Shown here piece by piece: positions 61,924 through 64,000 of a stretch of DNA of 64,000 bases. This DNA is from a bacterium M00.F.Ca.ET.205.01.1.1 (lineage in GTDB: Bacteria; Pseudomonadota; Alphaproteobacteria; Rhizobiales; Rhizobiaceae): positions 248,001 through 312,000 of the forward strand of contig SRUQ01000002.1 in assembly GCA_004791255.1 (NCBI GenBank). Direction: 5' to 3'. A program made the translations under genes and the position numbers. How positions within the stretch are numbered: the first letter of the stretch is position 1; each line of letters starts with the position of its first letter. A model generated the notes under the pieces. The model saw only the letters and a program-made list of their open reading frames with translations, was not told the DNA's origin and ran no database searches.

Positions 61924-62991
61924 TCAGCCGATGCGGTTGCCGCTCGCCGGATCGAAGATATGCAGCGCCGCCGGATCGGCCGACAGTCGCACGGACTCAC
62001 CCGGCTTCACGCCGGCTCGACCCATGGCGAACACGCAGAGCTGCTGGCTGGCCAACTTGACATAGAATTGCGTCGACAGGCCAAGCGGCTCCACCACGCC
62101 CACCTCGCCTCGCAACGCACCGTCCTCGGCAAGCCTGATATGCTCGGGCCGCAAGCCCAGGGTTATCTGGTCGTCGTCCTTCAGCGGCAGGCCATCCGGC
62201 AGCCGCAGCTTCTGACCATCGGAAAGCACGGCATCCACCTTGCCGCCCTTCTCGACCGTTGCCGGCAGGAAGTTCATGCCCGGTGAGCCGATGAAACCGG
62301 CGACGAAGATGTTGGCCGGCCGGTCGTAGAGATCGAGCGGCGCGCCGACCTGCTGCACATAGCCGTCATGCATCACGACGATGCGGTCGGCCATGGTCAT
62401 GGCCTCGATCTGGTCGTGGGTGACGTAGACCGAAGTGGTCTTCAACTGCTGGTGCAGTGCCTTGATCTCGGCGCGCATATGCACCCGCAGCTTGGCGTCG
62501 AGGTTCGAAAGCGGCTCGTCGAACAGGAATACCTTGGGATCGCGCACGATAGCGCGGCCCATGGCGACGCGCTGGCGCTGGCCGCCGGACAATTGCCTGG
62601 GCAGGCGCTGCAGGAAAGTGTCGAGGCCGAGCCGCTTGGCCGCACCGTCGACGCGCGCGTCGATCGCCGGCTTGCCGGCTTTTTTCAGCATCAGGCTGAA
62701 GCCCATATTCTTCGACACATCCATATGCGGATAGAGTGCATAGGACTGGAACACCATGGCGATGTCCCGGTCCTTGGGAGCGACGTCGTTGACCAGCCGT
62801 TCGCCGATATGGATCTCGCCGTCCGAAACCTCTTCCAGCCCCGCGATCATGCGCAGCAATGTCGACTTGCCGCAGCCCGAGGGGCCGACCAGGACGACGA
62901 ATTCGCCATCGGCAATCTCAAGGTCGACCGCATGCAGCACGCGCACGGCGCCATAGTCTTTGCGGACTTTTTCAAGCGTGACGGAGGCCAT
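61924..62991 (-). CDS. Carbohydrate ABC transporter ATPase, UgpC/MalK type
   Basis: Cytoplasmic subunit of 355 residues. Walker A GPSGCGKS (residues 36-43), signature LSGGQRQRV and Walker B FLFDEPLSNLDA are followed by the C-terminal MalK-type regulatory OB domain (about 235-355, LGLRPEHIRL). It energises the permease pair encoded upstream. The gene begins three bases after the MalG-type gene. The sugar or polyol cannot be inferred because the binding protein lies outside the window. Confidence 0.93.
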   Translation of the reverse strand: MASVTLEKVRKDYGAVRVLHAVDLEIADGEFVVLVGPSGCGKSTLLRMIAGLEEVSDGEIHIGERLVNDVAPKDRDIAMVFQSYALYPHMDVSKNMGFSLMLKKAGKPAIDARVDGAAKRLGLDTFLQRLPRQLSGGQRQRVAMGRAIVRDPKVFLFDEPLSNLDAKLRVHMRAEIKALHQQLKTTSVYVTHDQIEAMTMADRIVVMHDGYVQQVGAPLDLYDRPANIFVAGFIGSPGMNFLPATVEKGGKVDAVLSDGQKLRLPDGLPLKDDDQITLGLRPEHIRLAEDGALRGEVGVVEPLGLSTQFYVKLASQQLCVFAMGRAGVKPGESVRLSADPAALHIFDPASGNRIG

Positions 62992-62994
62992 CGA

Positions 62995-63843
62995 TTATCC
63001 CTTCACGGCGCCGGCGGTGAGACCGGTGACGAGATAGCGTTGCAGGAAGGCGAAGAAGATGCAGACCGGGATGAGCGCCAGAATGGACGCGGCCATCATC
63101 TGCCCCCAGTCGACAGCGAACTTGCCGATGAAGGTGAGCAGGCCGACGGCAAAGGTCTTCTGGTCGTCGCTCGAGATGAGCATCAGCGCGAACAGAAGCT
63201 CGCTCCAGGCGGCGGTGAAGACGAAGCCGAGTGTGGCGCCCATGCCGGGCAGCGTCAGCGGCACGATCACCCGGCGCATCGCCTGCGCGCGCGTGCAGCC
63301 GTCGATCATCGCCGCCTCCTCCAGGTCCTTCGGGATGCCGTCGAAGAAGGACTGCATGAGGAAGGTGGCGAAGGCGGTGTTGAAGGCGGTGTAGATGATG
63401 ATCAGCCCGGTCAGGCTGTTGATCAGGCCGATCTCTCCCATCACGCGGTAGATCGGCGGAATGACCATCACCAGCGGAAAGGTCTGGGTCAAAAGCAGCA
63501 TCAGCGCCAGTGCCGCCTTGCCACGGAAGGTGAAGCGCGACATGGCATAGCCGGCGAGCGTCGCGATCACCGTCACCAGGGCCGCCGTCGACACCGAGAC
63601 GATGACGCTGTTGAGGAAATAGCGCGGGAAATCGGTCGCCTCGAGCACCGTGAGGAAGTTCTGCAGCGTCATCTGCGAGGGCCAGAAGGTGATGCCTTCG
63701 GAATAGAGCAACCGTTCCGGCGTCACCGAGATCTTCAACGTCCAGAAGATCGGGAACAGCGCGAAGACCACATAGGCCGCGATCGCGGCGTAGAGGCCAA
63801 GACCGCCGAAGAAGCGCGCCGAGGTTGAGCGTCCCGCGATCAT
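62995..63843 (-). CDS. Carbohydrate ABC transporter permease, MalG type
   Basis: Six-helix inner-membrane subunit of 282 residues with the EAA loop EEAAMIDGCTRAQAMRRVIVPLTLPG (about residues 178-203) that contacts the ATPase, and the N-terminal FPIFWTLKISVTP segment typical of MalG-like subunits. Its ATG overlaps the stop of the upstream permease by one base (TGATG), so the pair is co-translated. Confidence 0.93.
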   Translation of the reverse strand: MIAGRSTSARFFGGLGLYAAIAAYVVFALFPIFWTLKISVTPERLLYSEGITFWPSQMTLQNFLTVLEATDFPRYFLNSVIVSVSTAALVTVIATLAGYAMSRFTFRGKAALALMLLLTQTFPLVMVIPPIYRVMGEIGLINSLTGLIIIYTAFNTAFATFLMQSFFDGIPKDLEEAAMIDGCTRAQAMRRVIVPLTLPGMGATLGFVFTAAWSELLFALMLISSDDQKTFAVGLLTFIGKFAVDWGQMMAASILALIPVCIFFAFLQRYLVTGLTAGAVKG

Positions 63844-64000
63844 CAGACGTGCCTCACGAGTGAGCGGCGGATGGCGATCAGGGCGATCGCATAGGCGATG
63901 AGCAGGACCAGCAACAGCACGGCCACCGCCGAGGCATAGCCCTTGTCCAGCGACTTGAAGGCGCTGACATAGATGTAGACCGGCACCGTATTGGTGGAGC
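63843..64000 (-). CDS. Carbohydrate ABC transporter permease, MalF type, C-terminal end (partial)
   Basis: Only the last 51 codons plus stop are inside the window. The visible end contains YIYVSAFKSLDKGYASAVAVLLLVLLIAYAIALIAIRR, the last periplasmic loop and membrane helix of MalF-like permeases. Partner of the MalG-type gene; the rest lies beyond position 64000. Confidence 0.85.
   Translation of the reverse strand, partial: STNTVPVYIYVSAFKSLDKGYASAVAVLLLVLLIAYAIALIAIRRSLVRHV

Noticed and set aside
62368..63828. A 486-codon plus-strand open frame over the ABC transporter genes
   Set aside because: His/Arg/Glu-rich low-complexity translation, antisense to a clear ATPase and permease.

Overview
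The window is high-GC, densely packed alphaproteobacterial chromosome. Gene content and protein style (a polar-growth coiled-coil giant like those of Agrobacterium and Sinorhizobium, a chimeric malic enzyme, class II DAHP synthase, an Mla-type lipid transporter with a STAS-fused permease, rhizobial DUF families) point to the Rhizobiales, most likely Mesorhizobium or a close relative. It looks like core chromosome: I found no rRNA, tRNA, CRISPR array, prophage or insertion sequence. The only accessory-looking pieces are a higBA toxin-antitoxin locus and a few lower-GC secreted orphans.

Layout. 1-3 kb: the end of a DUF924 gene, the minus-strand folate operon folP-folB-folK, and a secreted DUF922 metalloprotease-like protein. 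3-6.6 kb: a DHA2-type exporter, a thioredoxin-reductase-like ferredoxin-NADP reductase with its [2Fe-2S] ferredoxin, and an Hpt phosphotransfer protein. 6.9-13.2 kb: a 2122-residue membrane-anchored repeat protein of the growth-pole-ring family (GPR/RgsE), followed by a DEDD exonuclease. 14-18 kb: a complete MCE/Mla lipid transport operon. 18-27 kb: enolase-superfamily epimerase, MFS permease, LpxH-like phosphoesterase, atypical SDR, malic enzyme, DUF2865 protein and gltX. 27-34 kb: an ABC exporter, then a minus-strand run tag-nadE-SPFH-NAD kinase-like that concentrates NAD metabolism. 34-37.5 kb: DUF1003, DedA, dgkA, GFA-family enzyme and a diguanylate cyclase. 37.6-46 kb: class II DAHP synthase, mfd, sdhE, recG and a DUF502 membrane protein. 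46-50 kb: higBA, then glmU-glmS (UDP-GlcNAc supply). 50-61.5 kb: an orphan secreted protein, ccdA, a COG4315 secreted protein, then the plus-strand series topA-rnr-DUF983-NUDIX-MFS and a PII/CutA-like small protein. 61.5-64 kb: rpmG, a bidirectional terminator, and a carbohydrate ABC transporter (UgpC-type ATPase plus two permeases, the last cut by the window end).

Four observations deserve most attention. First, the central 610 residues of the giant pole protein are tiled exactly, with no leftover residue, by 29 modules of 18 residues and 8 of 11 residues. Second, higB carries a one-base shift relative to its family, leaving a probably dead or frameshift-dependent toxin beside an intact antitoxin and two intact operators. 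Third, an SPFH protein sits between NAD synthetase and a divergent NAD kinase-like protein. Fourth, an SDR gene lacks the catalytic Tyr and Lys.

All functional assignments come from reading motifs, lengths and order; no database search was run.
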